A DNA stretch of 64,000 nt from Byssochlamys sp. IMV 00236 (GCA_001931875.2 MSJH02000830.1:298441-362440); one strand, 5' to 3'. Positions 1 through 10,944 are shown, counted from the stretch's first letter. The notes: generated from the letters alone by a model not told the origin. Numbers and translations are program-made.

Positions 1-716
1 AGACTGATGATCTCGGACGGTTTAACTTCGACTTCAACTTTCCGAGTCCCAACGCCGCAGCTGCCACTGGTCCGGACCTTGCGCAGGATGACGATGACGG
101 GTTTATGCTGGACACCGCCGACATGCAGCATGAGCCAGAGCTCCAGCCATTGTCAGAGCGCGGCGACAATGATGATGAGGACGACGATGATGTGACAGGC
201 GGCTTTGGGATGGAGGTCTACATGGGTGATCAAGCATCGGAGGCTGGATCAACCCAACAAGCACCCATTGGAGGAGGGCTGCGCGACGAACCCCTGCGAC
301 AAGGACGGAAAGAGAAGAAGATCTCACGGCACGGCCACCCAGTTCCAAACTTGCCGGCTGCTATGGTGAAGAAACTGGCTACCAGATTTGCACGGACAAG
401 CGCTGGAGCGAAGACAAAGCTCAGTAAAGAGACGTTGGCCGCGATCGAGCAAGCGTCCGAGTGGTACTTCGAACAGGCCAGCGATGACCTTGCGGCCTAT
501 GCCAAACACGCGGGACGGAAGACCATTGACGAGGGAGATGTCATGACTCTAATGAGACGGTAATATATCCAAGAACGCCGCCCATATTAACCCCAGCGCC
601 GCTAACAAATGCACAGACAGCGTCACACCAACAATGCGACTACAGTATTTTCCCTGGCGCAGAAACACCTCCCGAAGGAACTGTTGCAGGACATGCGACT
701 AGCTATGCCGCCATGA
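1..716 (+). CDS. CENP-T-like inner kinetochore protein, C-terminal part (5' truncated)
   Basis: Open from the left edge (codons in frame with base 3); exons 3-559 and 617-716, intron 560-616 (GTAATA...CACAG). The visible N-terminal part is acidic and low complexity. From about base 300 a histone fold follows: a basic linker, then helices with LATRFART, the loop after AGAKTKLS, and a final helix ending VMTLMRR. After the intron it continues QRHTNN...FSLAQKHLPKEL and stops. That order (histone fold, LMRRQ, then a conserved HLP tail) is characteristic of CENP-T, the DNA-binding CCAN subunit that pairs with CENP-W and recruits Ndc80 at centromeres. Only the C-terminal 219 or so residues are in the window. 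The stop lies 33 bp from the stop of the convergent SURF1 gene. Family call is from motif recognition; the Ndc80-binding N terminus cannot be checked here. Confidence 0.8.
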
Positions 717-749
717 AAGTCGCAGAGCTGTATGTCTCACACTGCAGAA

Positions 750-1953
750 TTACCAAGTCGTATTATGACGGACTCTCCGAACCGCCTCGTTCGGTCGCTT
801 CCGGACAATCATCCAGAACATGATTGCGGTGGCGGCAGACAAGCCGTACCTGATGGGCATCAGTAATGGGATTCATCGAGCTTCGCAGTGCACGAGCGCC
901 AATGCTGATCGGCCATAGCATCCTTCACGGGCAGCACTTACCAGGTGAAGATATACTGCATGTGGTTGTTCCTTAGGTTGACTTCGGGCGCACGACCAAT
1001 TGGTATGCCCTTGGCCGCTCTATCCCACGATTCGATCAGACCCGGCGCTATAGAATGCCACGTTGATTAGCATGGGAAAGGGTGTACTGTATAGGGATAT
1101 CTTATGGGGGATCTCACTCATAGTCTCTTCAATCCAGACAGGTTGACTTCCAGTAAACTCTGCCATCTGGTACACATCAGGGAAATAGAACTTCCCCTCC
1201 TCGGGCTTGTTGTCTGGCGTAAACATGTTCTTCTTCCACGGTTCCCGTAGCAGGCCCTCGACAACAACCTCCCCCTTGGGCAAGCCTAGCTCTCTATCCT
1301 TCTGATCGGCCATAGTCTTTGAGATCCAGCCTCTGTTCACCAAGATGGTGCTTTCGCCCTCTCCCCGCTCGAGCGGGGTCACGACAAAGTATCCATCTTC
1401 GCCCTCATACATGCGCGGACCGACCAGCATCTCTTGATCATGTCGGAAGTGGCCCCTAGCGTAGACACGGCGGTAATCAAACTCGGAGATCGCTTCAGGG
1501 TCAATCCGCGGCGGGAGCGGCAGCGGAGGCTTGACGAGACGGTCCTCGTATTTCGCAATCAACTTGGTCTTCCAGTCCAGACGCTGAACCTGCCAGGTGC
1601 CCAGAATAAAGGCCGTAACAGGAATTAAAGCTATACGATACCCAACCTATTAGCTCTTATTATGCGCTTGCTTATGGACAATGGCAATTTGTACCCAAAA
1701 TAATGAGACCAGGTCCATGTTTCCGACCCGTGCGAACAATCCTAGATGGGTTATCGACGACTGAAATCCATCTGGGGTCATCTGCCAGCTGACGGGGACC
1801 GCTAGATTGGCGGATCTGCGGTTGTCGACTTCGCAAATGCATTGGTTGAACATTATGGCTCGGAGACAAGCCCGGACGGGGCACGATGCGAGACGACGCC
1901 CGCCATGATGCGGAGGCGGCTCTGCGCATGATTGAATTATTAAAAGACTGCAT
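750..1953 (-). CDS. shy1: SURF1/Shy1 cytochrome c oxidase assembly protein
   Basis: Exons (minus strand): 1953-1695, 1630-1118, 1047-942, 849-750; 325 codons plus stop, frame kept across three introns of 64, 70 and 92 bp. The second intron starts GTGAGA and carries a GCTAAT branch point; it removes an otherwise in-frame stop. The protein has an Arg/Ser-rich mitochondrial presequence, a first membrane segment around residues 82-99 ending GTWQVQRLDWK, the intermembrane-space domain (VNRGW, PEEGKFYFPD), and a second segment around 289-309 preceded by the family signature PEVNLRNNHMQYIFTWYG. SURF1/Shy1 sits in the mitochondrial inner membrane and helps insert haem a into Cox1. Both membrane segments and the normal length are present. 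It shares a 245 bp promoter region with the divergent UBX gene. Confidence 0.93.
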
Positions 1954-2198
1954 GGTTCAATTGCGGCTTCGAGAACCAGCAAAAGCAAAAAAAAGAAACG
2001 AGCGAGCTGGAACAGGAAGCCAAGATGTATGTATGTATGGGTTATCAAATGTTCTTTTCGCGGACGCAGACGGAGCAAAGCAAAGGTTACTTACTTAGCT
2101 TGGCCCGTGCGGCCCGACGATCCTCCGCCTCTGGATCATGTCATATCAGTACGTCGCTATCGAGAAGAGAGCATGTGTTGGGACAATTATCGCCCACG
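1954..2198. promoter_or_regulatory. Short bidirectional promoter region between SURF1 and UBX genes
   Basis: The start codons of two divergently read genes are only 245 bp apart, so both promoters and 5' UTRs must share this stretch. It contains short A-rich runs near 1980-1995. I saw no clear TATA box. Shared control is inferred from spacing only. Confidence 0.6.
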
Positions 2199-3801
2199 AT
2201 GTTCTACGAGGGGCCGCTGCAGGATGGCATCGAGCTTGCTGTCCGAGAGTCAAAGCTAGTCGTCTGTTTCGTTCGAGGTTCGCATTTCCTTATTCTATCT
2301 TGGATGACTCGTGTGCGTCGTCACTAATCGATGTGGTCGTACAGATGATTCGCAAGAGAGCTCCGAATGGGAGAATGAGTATTTCGCAGATGAAGAGGTA
2401 TGGTCCCTTGATTCGGTCATACATTCACGACGGACATGTTAAGCTAACAGTGAAGCAGATAACCCAATTATTGAAGGACAAGTCTGTGACTCTGCGACTG
2501 AAAGAAGGCACCCAGGAAGCTGGCTTCCTGTCGTCTTTCTGCTCGATCAGCAAATACCCTACTGTGGTAGTCGTCAAGTATGTGGGACAGAAACTGGGAT
2601 TATAGAGAAATCGGAGCTAATCGACGGTTAGAAATGGCATGCTCAATGAATACATAGTGGCGGGGACGTCGAAGGATGCCTTCCGCAACCGCCTCAAGGC
2701 AGTCCTTGTAGGAAACCCTGAAACGGCAATATCCGCCCCTGCTTCGTCGGCACGCAGCGCTGGAGAGGATAATGCTGCCGCCGCCCAGCTACCATCAGCT
2801 CCATCCACTGCTGCTAGCGCTCCGCAGCCCGCGCAACCTGCGCAGTCTACACCACCTGCGCAGCCTGTAGCGCAGGAATCCAAGACGGAATCGAAACCCG
2901 AGAAGAAGGAAACGGAAACGGGACATATGGGGCCATCGAAGAGGCCCGGGCACAAAGTTTCGAATGAACAAGCAGAAAGCAGAGCACAACGGCATCGAGA
3001 GGAGCGGGAACGAGCGTCCAAGCAGGCCAAGCAGGATCAGGAGGAAGTCAAGCGCAAAGAAGCGCAATCAAAGCCCACCTCTTCGAGAACAATCAACGAA
3101 GCCGCCACACCGGCAGTAGAGCGCCCACAGCCTCGAGCACCAACACAGTACCGCCTACAGGTCCGTCTTTTCGACGGCAGCTCCGTGCGCTCTAGTTTCT
3201 CCCCAACCGATACTATCCGCGCCAATGTTCGTCCTTGGCTGGAAGAGAAGCGCACCGATGGCGATCGTCCTTACACGCTGAAGCACGTCCTAACCCCTCT
3301 TCCCAACCATACCATCTCCGTGTCCGAGGAGGAGCAAACGCTACAGGAACTTGGCCTTGGCCCGACTGCTAACCTCGTCATGGTCCCGGTACAGTCGTAC
3401 ACTGAGGCCTACGCCTCAGTAGCTAGCTTCCCAGTCAGAGGACTATATGCAGGCTACAACCTAGTATCTGGCGCGGTGGGCGCTGTAACCGGCACAATCG
3501 GTTCGATCTTGGGTTACGGCGGAAACCAAACCGCTCCTGGCAGTGATTCCAACAACACATCTCCACCTCCATCTCAACGACCAGGAAATGGCGCTGCGAG
3601 ACCGAGAAACGGTGTTGGTCTTAATGTCCGAACGTTGAGAGACCAAAGAGATGAGCGGCGCGATAATCAATTCTACAATGGAAATCAGGTATACCGAACC
3701 ATAACCCACTGGAGCAATACCAAGGGATAACATCACTGACTTTTTTTTTTTTAATGATATAGCTAAACTTTGAGCCCCGACGGGATAATGACCAACGATA
3801 A
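2199..3801 (+). CDS. UBX-domain protein of the UBXN4/erasin type (ERAD, Cdc48 adaptor)
   Basis: Exons 2199-2277, 2345-2397, 2459-2577, 2632-3688, 3763-3801; 448 residues, four introns of 54-74 bp. The start gives MFYEGPLQDGI, a typical beginning for this family. Residues 1-110 form a thioredoxin-like UAS domain (VVCFVRDDSQES; YPTVVVVKNG). A charged, Lys/Glu-rich coiled stretch follows around residues 180-230, then a UBX domain around 256-336 (YRLQVRLFDGSSVR ... LGLGPTANLVMVPV). Residues 353-380 are Gly/Val/Ile-rich and could form a membrane hairpin, as in UBXN4. UBX domains bind Cdc48/p97; UBXN4-type proteins hold it at the ER membrane for degradation of misfolded proteins. The last intron has a 12-T tract before its acceptor; skipping it would add a short alternative tail ending at 3730. 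Family is confident; the membrane hairpin is inference. Confidence 0.85.
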
Positions 3802-4334
3802 GCTCGTTCGTACGGGATGATATCTATTGCCTAAGATTGTCTTTCCGCCATTCAATGAAACTTTTGCCACACGGAGCGAGAAAGAGGACATTACCCTCTC
3901 CTTCCACCTGATACGGCAGAGGGCCGAATTATTCTTTTTTTTTGGAGTGCTTCTTTTCCTTGTATATTAATTACCGGGGAGTTTGTTTCTATGGGATACG
4001 GGATACTGGAAGTGACAATTCGATATCATTATTTCATTTTTTTTATTTGAGGCTTCTCTTTCTTTTCTTTGAATATCTCTGATTTAGGTCTGCTCGAGGA
4101 GGGCCACTAGAGGCACTCCAGGACGACTATGTAAATGGCATACTCGCTGGATATGCACGTAGTTATTCGTACAAATAAGTTGTTGACATTAGCCATCTTT
4201 GGGTAGTCCAAAAAGACAGCCGGAGATTCTCTATCGTCTTCTTTTCCTTTCGATTAGATATAAACAACAGGAGAAGGGTTCAAGTTCAGTCCATCAGATA
4301 ACGCCACGCCACATATATCTCGGAAAAAGAGAGC
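3802..4334. other. Convergent intergenic region, 3' UTRs
   Basis: Lies between the stop codons of the UBX gene and Mix17. It is AT-rich with several T tracts (for example around 3942-3951 and 4038-4045), as expected for fungal 3' ends. I see no gene or repeat in it. Confidence 0.6.
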
Positions 4335-5063
4335 TTAGTACTGCTTAGCGGCAGCCTGGCAAGCCTTCTATAGAGGGAATTAGCAAATCCGTCTTCATTT
4401 CGCCACTGATAAAAGGTCCAAATGGATTCATGATATTCAACGTACCAGCTGGTCCAAATACCAACCACAGATGCTCAGGTTACCCTGGTTGTCATCCATG
4501 CACTTGCGGAAGTTCTGGACGTCGGAGGCGCAGGCAGGGTTCTCCCATGCGTTGGTAGAGGCGGCGCTCTGGTACAGACCGTTGTCCATGGGCTGAGCCT
4601 GGGCGGGAGGAGCCTGCTGGGCTTCGGCGGGGGCGCTGGAGCCGCCAGAGAAGAAGCCACCGATGGCGTGGCCGATGGAAGAGCCGACGGCGACACCACT
4701 AAGGTTGAAAATATTAGTTTTTGTTTTTGTCTGATAAATCTTGTGGCACGGAAAGAGAGAAAGGGGGCATATGTATTCCTCCATGTCCCGATTCTCCGAG
4801 ATATACATAGGGCTGTTTGAATCGAGTGGAGAGGCCACTTACGCAGCAGTCGAGGCCATCTGGCCGAAGAGACCGGGACCGGAGCTCTGCTGGACAACCG
4901 GGGGAGGAGGAGCCTGCTGAGCCTGAGGAGGGTGAGCGGTCGCAGAGGTCGAATGAGGCTGGTACTGCTGCTGCGCAGGAGCCGGTCTGGCGGCGGGAGC
5001 AGCAGTAGGTCTGGTAGGAGCGCTGCGCGCTGGGGTAGCGGCACCACGGCGTTGACGAGGCAT
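4335..5063 (-). CDS. mix17: Mix17/CHCHD2-type twin CX9C mitochondrial protein
   Basis: Exons (minus strand) 5063-4843, 4698-4446, 4367-4335; 168 residues; introns 144 and 78 bp. The N-terminal 70 residues are Arg/Pro/Ala/Gln-rich, like a targeting region. A Gly-rich hydrophobic stretch follows (residues 75-93, AVGSSIGHAIGGFF). The C-terminal CHCH domain has two exact CX9C pairs: C130/C140 and C151/C161. The final exon supplies KACQAAAKQY, including C161, so splicing the last intron is needed for the fold. The family (yeast Mix17, human CHCHD2/CHCHD10) is imported into the intermembrane space by Mia40-dependent disulfide formation and affects respiration and cristae. Length and cysteine spacing match the family well. 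Confidence 0.93.
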
Positions 5064-5878
5064 GTTGAATCGGTTGTGAGAGGTGGTTGTGGAAGGGGAT
5101 CGAGATGGAGAGACTGAGGTGGACAATCGAAGGACGAACGGAGTAAAGGATAACAAGCAATTCTTATAATTAGAAGGCAAAGAAAGAAGCTCAAAGTCCG
5201 AGGCGCTGGAAACTCCGCTTAGTCCCGCGGATGCAATTCGGGCCGGACATTGTTCCGGCCGCCAGCGCGGGTGCTGACTACGGCAGCCCTGATTGGCTGG
5301 AGGTCTTTCTACTATCTGTGGCTGAGCTGGACTACGGGCATTCTAGAATAATATCTTAAGTACCGATACGAGGGAATCAAGTCTAGTCTCATTCATTGAC
5401 TGCTATTTCGATCGAGCTTTGCTGTTGAAACAGTAGTCATCAGACGCGGTGGCGGACCTTCGAGATAGCTCGAAGGTTGACTCATGGCACAACGCGGACC
5501 CAGCTTGCATCTCTCTCGGGCAAATCATGGCTGACAACCCTTAGCACGAGGCCAATCCTCTGTTGGCCCCATCTGAGCGACACGACATTGCAGAGTTGAT
5601 TTGACCTGCTCAGCCCGAGGCGTCGAGTTTGCCATGAGGGACCGCGTGGGAATGAACTGGTCAAAATGACCGCTTCCAGATGCCTTCCCACTTGTCCTGA
5701 ATAAAGACGAGGGGAACATCGAGTAAACAGTGCGGACTATCCGGTAGCAAGTCTTCCCTTCTAGACGGTGAAGACGTTCGACGTCACGCTCCATGGTGAC
5801 ATCTGGTATTCAGGAGAAAGGCGATCTGGGCATGGTCCAGGACATCCACAATCTTAGTCCGTAGCGACCACGCGTCGA
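5064..5878. other. Intergenic region upstream of Mix17, downstream of Lrp1
   Basis: 815 bp holding the Mix17 promoter/5' UTR and the Lrp1 3' end. Short open frames on the minus strand (to 89 codons, 5525-5794) show no recognisable domain and no consistent splice pattern. Nothing else was found. Confidence 0.5.
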
Positions 5879-6736
5879 TCATCCCTTCTGCGCTGCCGTT
5901 CTCCGGGCTTTCCGCTTCTCATTCTTCTTCCGCCGTCGCTCCTTTTGAGCCTCTCGGCGCTCCTCCTTATCCTGTTGTTTCTTTGGCTTGGCTGCCTTTC
6001 CCTTTCCAGACTTTCCGTCACTACTTGTCGCGCCCTTGGTAGATTTCTGCGGTTGTGCAGGCTCAGCCGGTTCCAAACCTTCAATGACATCCTCATCATC
6101 GTCAAGGTCGTCTTTGTCAGAGTTGGATTCGGAGCTGCTCGAGTCCTCTTCTGCCTCATCCGATGGCTTCTTATCAGCGGACGCGCTCTTCTTGGCCAGT
6201 AGCTTAGCCTTGAGTTGCGCGAGTGCCTTCTCTTTGGCTTCTCTTTCGGCGCGTTCCAGATCGTATTTGTCGTTTCCGGCCTGTGCCAAGTTAGCGAGTG
6301 TCGCGTAAAACAGGAAGAGAGAGATAAAGACTCACCAAACCATGCTTGATAAAACGCCCGGCGGCCTGCTTGTCAAGAGTCATGGTGCGCTCTTCCGGCT
6401 CCGTCTCCAGCGCCTTGATCTTCTCGAAATACTGTTTTACTCTGGTCAGTTCGCGGAACACTGGGTGCTCCTTAGCATTGACTCCATGAAGACGTAAGTA
6501 AGCTGTAGTAAAGTTAGTACGCGACCTTCTTCTCAACAGCGGCCGACAGACGTACAGAAAATCAATGATTCGAGCGTGTAGGTGATCAGCACATGGAGTT
6601 TGGCCCGGTCCATGACAGGCAACTTCCTGGAGGTGTCGGCCAACGGACGCTTGAGGAGAGGTTGGAGGACCTCCTCCAGGTCGTCAACATTTTCCTCGAG
6701 TCGGTCGAGCAGCGGGATTAAATCAGCGGACTCCAT
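5879..6736 (-). CDS. lrp1: Exosome cofactor Lrp1/Rrp47 (C1D, Sas10 domain)
   Basis: Exons (minus strand) 6736-6556, 6502-6336, 6280-5879; 249 residues; introns 53 and 55 bp with GTACGT and GTGAGT donors. Residues 1-100 form a Sas10/C1D helical domain: MESADLIPLLDRLEEN at the start, ESLIFSYLRLHGV spanning the first splice junction, then HPVFRELTRVKQYFEKI. The rest is an acidic serine stretch followed by a strongly basic tail (KKNEKRKARR). C1D-family proteins bind the nuclear exosome nuclease Rrp6 and structured RNA, and act in 3' processing of rRNA and snoRNA. The ATG matches the usual family start; an upstream in-frame extension lacks family character. The next gene starts divergently about 530 bp away. 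Confidence 0.9.
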
Positions 6737-7269
6737 GCTGGGCTGGTTGCAGGCGCGAGGAAAATGATGAAGTTGCGAAGCGTGACAATCTTTCTGCTTG
6801 TCGATCTTTTTGCGGGCGGTGAGTGAGCATGGCGAATCAGTGCTGGTAATTCTTCTGGTATCGTATCCGGTATCCAAATTACGTATCGCCGAGCTTCGAC
6901 ATCATCTTTCCAACAAGCTGATGCGATAGAGCTCGGGAGCTACTAACGGTCCATCTCAAGCCCCTCAGAGCATTGGCAGGATTACAGGGAGCTCTCTCAG
7001 AGAAGCTCATAATCACTACATAATGCAAACTTAAGTTCGTCATTGCTCACCGTCAAGCTTCCGGCTGCATTGCTCGATCACTGAACCTCTTTCCCTGGGA
7101 TCCTTCCTCACCACCGTCCAAAGTGTCTCACACACGGTTCGGCCGTCCGCTATTGCGGATTGGACTGATATTCACGCCAGAGCGTGAGACATGTACCTTC
7201 CGCAGCTTTAGACTTGGCTGCTGGGCCGCCAGTCGATCCATATCCAGTGGCCCAGTGCGCAAATCATGG
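6737..7269. promoter_or_regulatory. Divergent promoter/5' leader of Lrp1 and ketopantoate-reductase-like gene
   Basis: 533 bp between the chosen start codons. The right part is continuously open in the frame of the downstream gene from 7024 (after the TAA at 7021-7023) but has no ATG in that frame. Two very short upstream reading frames are present: ATG at 7023 (three codons) and ATG at 7191 (six codons, stop at 7209). Confidence 0.55.
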
Positions 7270-8505
7270 ATGCAAGATGTGGACGAGATAGCACGAGAAA
7301 CAGAGAAGCGGCGGCTGTCCGGACGAATACATATCATTGGAATGGGAAACATCGGTACATTTGTCGCACATTCCCTAGCACGAGGAACATCGCCGCCCCC
7401 GATCACACTGCTATTGCATAACACAGATTTCTACCGGCTGTGGTTGGAAATGAAAGGATGCTTATCGGTCAGCTCCAATGGTTTGGACGATATTCGAACG
7501 GGTTTTGATATCAACGTCCTTCACGACGATACGTGGTACTCGCTCCCGTACTGGGACGAGTCTCGACCACGAGAGCTTCCGAGCAACAGTGACACGGCTT
7601 CAGAGAAGGAGATCGAAGAACAAATCACCCAGTCTGCGCAAGATGACGAGAAGATCGAATGTCTGATCGTGACAGTCAAGGCTCCTCAGACAGTCAAGGC
7701 TCTGAAGTCTGTCAGCCACCGCTTGACGCCAGAGTCAACCGTATTATTCCTTCAGAACGGCATGGGAATAATCGACGAGGTCAACGAGAAAGTCTTTCCG
7801 CATCCGTACGAACGGCCTAATTACATGCTGGGCATCATCTCCCACGGACTCTTCCGCCAGGTGCCTTTCAAAGTCGCCCATGCTGGGATCGGGACCACCA
7901 TCCTCAGTCCAGTCCCCTCCCGCGCGCTCACCGCAGCGGAGAAGCAAGGTCATGATTGGGCTCCGTCGACGAAATATCTCCTCCGTACACTCACCTTGAC
8001 TCCGCCTCTGGTCGCTGTGGCTGAGACTCCCACCGCGCTCTTGCAATATCAGCTCGAGAAGCTTGCCATGAATGCGGTAATCAATCCGCTCACTGTCCTC
8101 ATGGACTGCGAGAATGGCGAACTCCTCTACAACTATGCTATCACACGTGCTATGCGTTTGTTACTTATCGAGATTTCAACTGTCATCTGCAGTCTACCCG
8201 AGCTGCAAGGAGTACCAGGCGTTCAGAACAGGTTCGCTCCTGACCGTCTGCGGCATATGGCTGTGCAACTGGCGCAGAAAACAGCCAAGAACACAAGCTC
8301 GATGTTGCAGGACGTACGAAGGGGCCAGGAGACTGAGATCGAGTACATCAATGGATATATCATCCGGCGCGGAGAGGAGTTAGGCATCAAGTGTGCGGTG
8401 AATTATATGATCAAGCAGCTGGTCATTGCGAAGAACGATATTGATAATCTGCGACAGGCGGGCGCCGTTCCGTTTGATCTTTCGGGGTTGGAGAACGAGG
8501 ATTGA
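7270..8505 (+). CDS. 2-dehydropantoate 2-reductase family protein (ApbA/PanE-like)
   Basis: Single exon, 411 residues from the first in-frame ATG (7270). The Rossmann nucleotide-binding motif is near the start (IIGMGNIGTFVA, glycines 24, 26, 29). The C-terminal ketopantoate reductase domain follows, with the conserved lysine/asparagine segment EKLAMNAVINPLT and the helical end with TSSMLQDVRRGQETEIEYINGYI. The family reduces 2-dehydropantoate to pantoate with NADPH (vitamin B5/CoA pathway), but many fungal paralogues have unproven substrates. The frame is open upstream to 7024, and the codons before 7270 are rich in Arg and Ser with little acid, like a mitochondrial presequence. So the true start may be further upstream, through a non-AUG start or an unseen 5' exon. 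Family confident, substrate and start uncertain. Confidence 0.85.
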   Translation: MQDVDEIARETEKRRLSGRIHIIGMGNIGTFVAHSLARGTSPPPITLLLHNTDFYRLWLEMKGCLSVSSNGLDDIRTGFDINVLHDDTWYSLPYWDESRPRELPSNSDTASEKEIEEQITQSAQDDEKIECLIVTVKAPQTVKALKSVSHRLTPESTVLFLQNGMGIIDEVNEKVFPHPYERPNYMLGIISHGLFRQVPFKVAHAGIGTTILSPVPSRALTAAEKQGHDWAPSTKYLLRTLTLTPPLVAVAETPTALLQYQLEKLAMNAVINPLTVLMDCENGELLYNYAITRAMRLLLIEISTVICSLPELQGVPGVQNRFAPDRLRHMAVQLAQKTAKNTSSMLQDVRRGQETEIEYINGYIIRRGEELGIKCAVNYMIKQLVIAKNDIDNLRQAGAVPFDLSGLENED

Positions 8506-8738
8506 ATAGTTTTTCTAATCTCCATTGGTCAGGCTCCCTTTCTAGTTTGATATCTTGTATATACATACATGATCATTTTTCTTCATGTTCGGTTAGAAAT
8601 ACACAGTCAACAGATGGTATACCTTACCTTACTCTTTTCTGTGCTACCTCCCATCTATCTATATTTCCTTTCCAACCTGGAAATAATCTGACGCCAACCA
8701 TCCACCAAAAAGAAACAAAAGGAAAAAAAAAAAAGCCC

Positions 8739-10397
8739 CTACCTCATACTCTCCAACGCACTCTCACACAACCCCCTAATCTGCCTCCATCTCCCCAACA
8801 CCACATCCAACTTCTCTCTGTCTTCCTTAATTTCTCCCTCCTTCTTCTCATTTTCAATGCTTCTCTCCAAAATCCCAATCGTCTCCTCAGCCTCTTTCCG
8901 ATACCGTCCTATCCACGCCCTGACCACCGTACTCGTCTTCTTGGGACTCACTCCCCGCGTCGACTGGCCCTGGACATAGCTCCGCCAGTCCTTTGCGGGA
9001 AGGTACTTCAGACAGGCAGCGACTTCGGTTCGGAAACATGGGCCGGTGGGTGTTAGTTGGTAGTTGCTGTTTGGGAGAGGGGTTTATGTTAGTAATAAAT
9101 CTAGTTCCTTTAAATTGATGCCAAAGGGTGGGGAGGGGTTGCGGAAGGGAATCACGAACCCATAATACTGATGAAGTTTCAACTGTTCGATACTTGATGC
9201 GTTGAGGTCTCTGAAAATGATGTCGTCGAGATATATAGCGTCAGAGTTGTTGGTGGGGAGATAGAAGCCGTCTATTATTTTTCATGTTAGTTAATCATCA
9301 GACTGAGATGAAATGTAGGTTTGGTTTGGTTTAATGGGCTTACATTCTGTTAGGAGAAAGTCATTTGGATGAGGACCGTAGCTCATGTATATTTCTTCTC
9401 CTTTGTCTGTATTATCCGGTCTTGACTTAGTTTTGTTCCTGGATGATGATGATGAAGAAGAAGTCTAGAGTTGAATGATTACGTACCATAATGTTTTGTA
9501 GCTCTGAATGTGTACGCCTCGCCATCGAATACAACATCACACTTCCCAGAAACATCAGAAATGAATTAAAAACAAAGGAGAGAAAGAGAACAACTCACCG
9601 CCTCATCCGAATGATTAAAATAATCCGCAAAAGGCACCAACGCCATAGCATCATTATTATCTTCCGGCGGATCCTCATCCGGCATAAGATAGTAAAAACT
9701 CCTCGTATTGACAATGAGCCAGAAATACAAGTATGTTTCCCGATCCGTATCTGGAAAGACGGCACGCACACTATCCCATGCATCTTGGAACCTTTTCTCC
9801 ATTTCCGGGAGGAGGTTCTGATGATTCGTCTTGTACGGTTCGTCTAGGGTTTTCTTGCGGATTGTGTTCCATTGGCCTGAAATAGAGGGTGGTAGGAGCA
9901 CTTCTGGGGTTGGGGATAGCGTGTTAGCGGATGGGGAGCGTAGATGCTCTGGCCAGAGTAGGGGCATGCTATCTGCAAAGTCCTGTCGGGTGGGCCAGAC
10001 GGCTTGCCAAAGGGTGTATTTCTCTAGGAGGTTGGGGTCTCCGTGTGTGAGAAAGGCAGCGAGGAGGCCATGGACGGAGATGCCGTCGAGGAATTTGTTG
10101 ACGAATGATGGAGGGATGGAGTCAATGGTATACATAGCCTTTAGGGGGACTTGGACCATGATTTCTCCCTCCTTTTTACGTTCGAATCGGGGGAGTATGT
10201 TAGCGTTGGCGTTCAAAAATCAAAGAATGGATTGGGATTGATTGAGAGATTTAAGTATTGCGTACTTCGATATCTCTGGTGGCTATCATCCCCAGGCCTC
10301 GTCCGGGAAATCGAGCTGGTGCCACGCCGTTGATTTTGGCTCCTTGGGATATAACCCATTCTGTGAACGCAAGGTGATTGTCCCCTGGAGCTGACAT
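8739..10397 (-). CDS. SET-domain lysine methyltransferase (Rubisco-LSMT/SETD6-like class)
   Basis: Exons (minus strand) 10397-10266, 10171-9599, 9541-9487, 9406-9344, 9271-9160, 9066-8739; 420 residues, five introns of 57-94 bp. The SET domain begins near residue 20 (RFPGRGLGMIATRDIEEGE), is interrupted by a long helical insert, and resumes with ALVPFADYFNHSDEA. It then has YTFRATKHYDKGEEIYMSYG and the LLTEYGFYLP segment, spread over four short exons. This order (N-terminal GxG, the insert, the NH core motif, then GEEI.xSYG) is typical of the split-SET class that methylates non-histone proteins such as ribosomal proteins. The C-terminal 120 residues are helical with a Lys/Glu-rich stretch and resemble a substrate-binding domain. 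The substrate cannot be told from sequence. Convergent with the gene before it (233 bp gap). Confidence 0.87.
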
Positions 10398-10944
10398 GTT
10401 TCCAGCTGGCTTGTAGGCTTCTTAATGGGCCAATTATGCCTTCAAACTGCGGGATCTAATTCGTGTCTCTGCTTAGCACGATGTTTCGTACTGCAGTCAG
10501 AACATGTGCTGATGATATCCAACTCTTCTCGTCTTAAAAGGAGCTTAAATTGTATATGAGATCCACTTTCCGCGAATCTATAGATGACCAAAATTGGATG
10601 AAATAATTGATATAATAAAATGTAAAAGGTATTCTTTCTACTTGACCGACAGACATTAGGTAAGCAGCGTAGTTCACTAACTAGTTAACTAGTCAACTTC
10701 ACTAACTTGAATGAGTATCATCCATCTACCTCCAGGGCTGGGCATAGTTATGCATACTTGACTCTGTGTGCCCATAAAGACCGCCTACGCAACAGAGCTT
10801 CCTACTGGATTTAGTTAAGTACTCCAAGCTCCGGAGCCCCAGAGCTTCCGCGACAGACCATCCACTCCGCCTGGACGTACTTCTACATCCACCGCATTAT
10901 TCTCCCAAAGCCATGCTCAGCATTGGCACCGGGATACATTCGCA
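10398..10944. promoter_or_regulatory. Divergent promoter region, SET gene / COQ4
   Basis: 547 bp between two divergent start codons. AT-rich in the middle (10590-10640), with the short near-repeat CACTAACTAGTTAACTAGTC at 10675-10694 containing TTAACTAG-type palindromic parts. I see no gene. Confidence 0.5.

Noticed and set aside
1020..1117. In-frame continuation of SURF1 to a TAG at 1020
   Set aside because: Reading through loses the conserved second membrane segment. A 70 bp intron with a GTGAGA donor and GC-TAAT branch point restores it.
5525..5794. 89-codon minus-strand frame upstream of Mix17
   Set aside because: No recognisable sequence and no partner exons.
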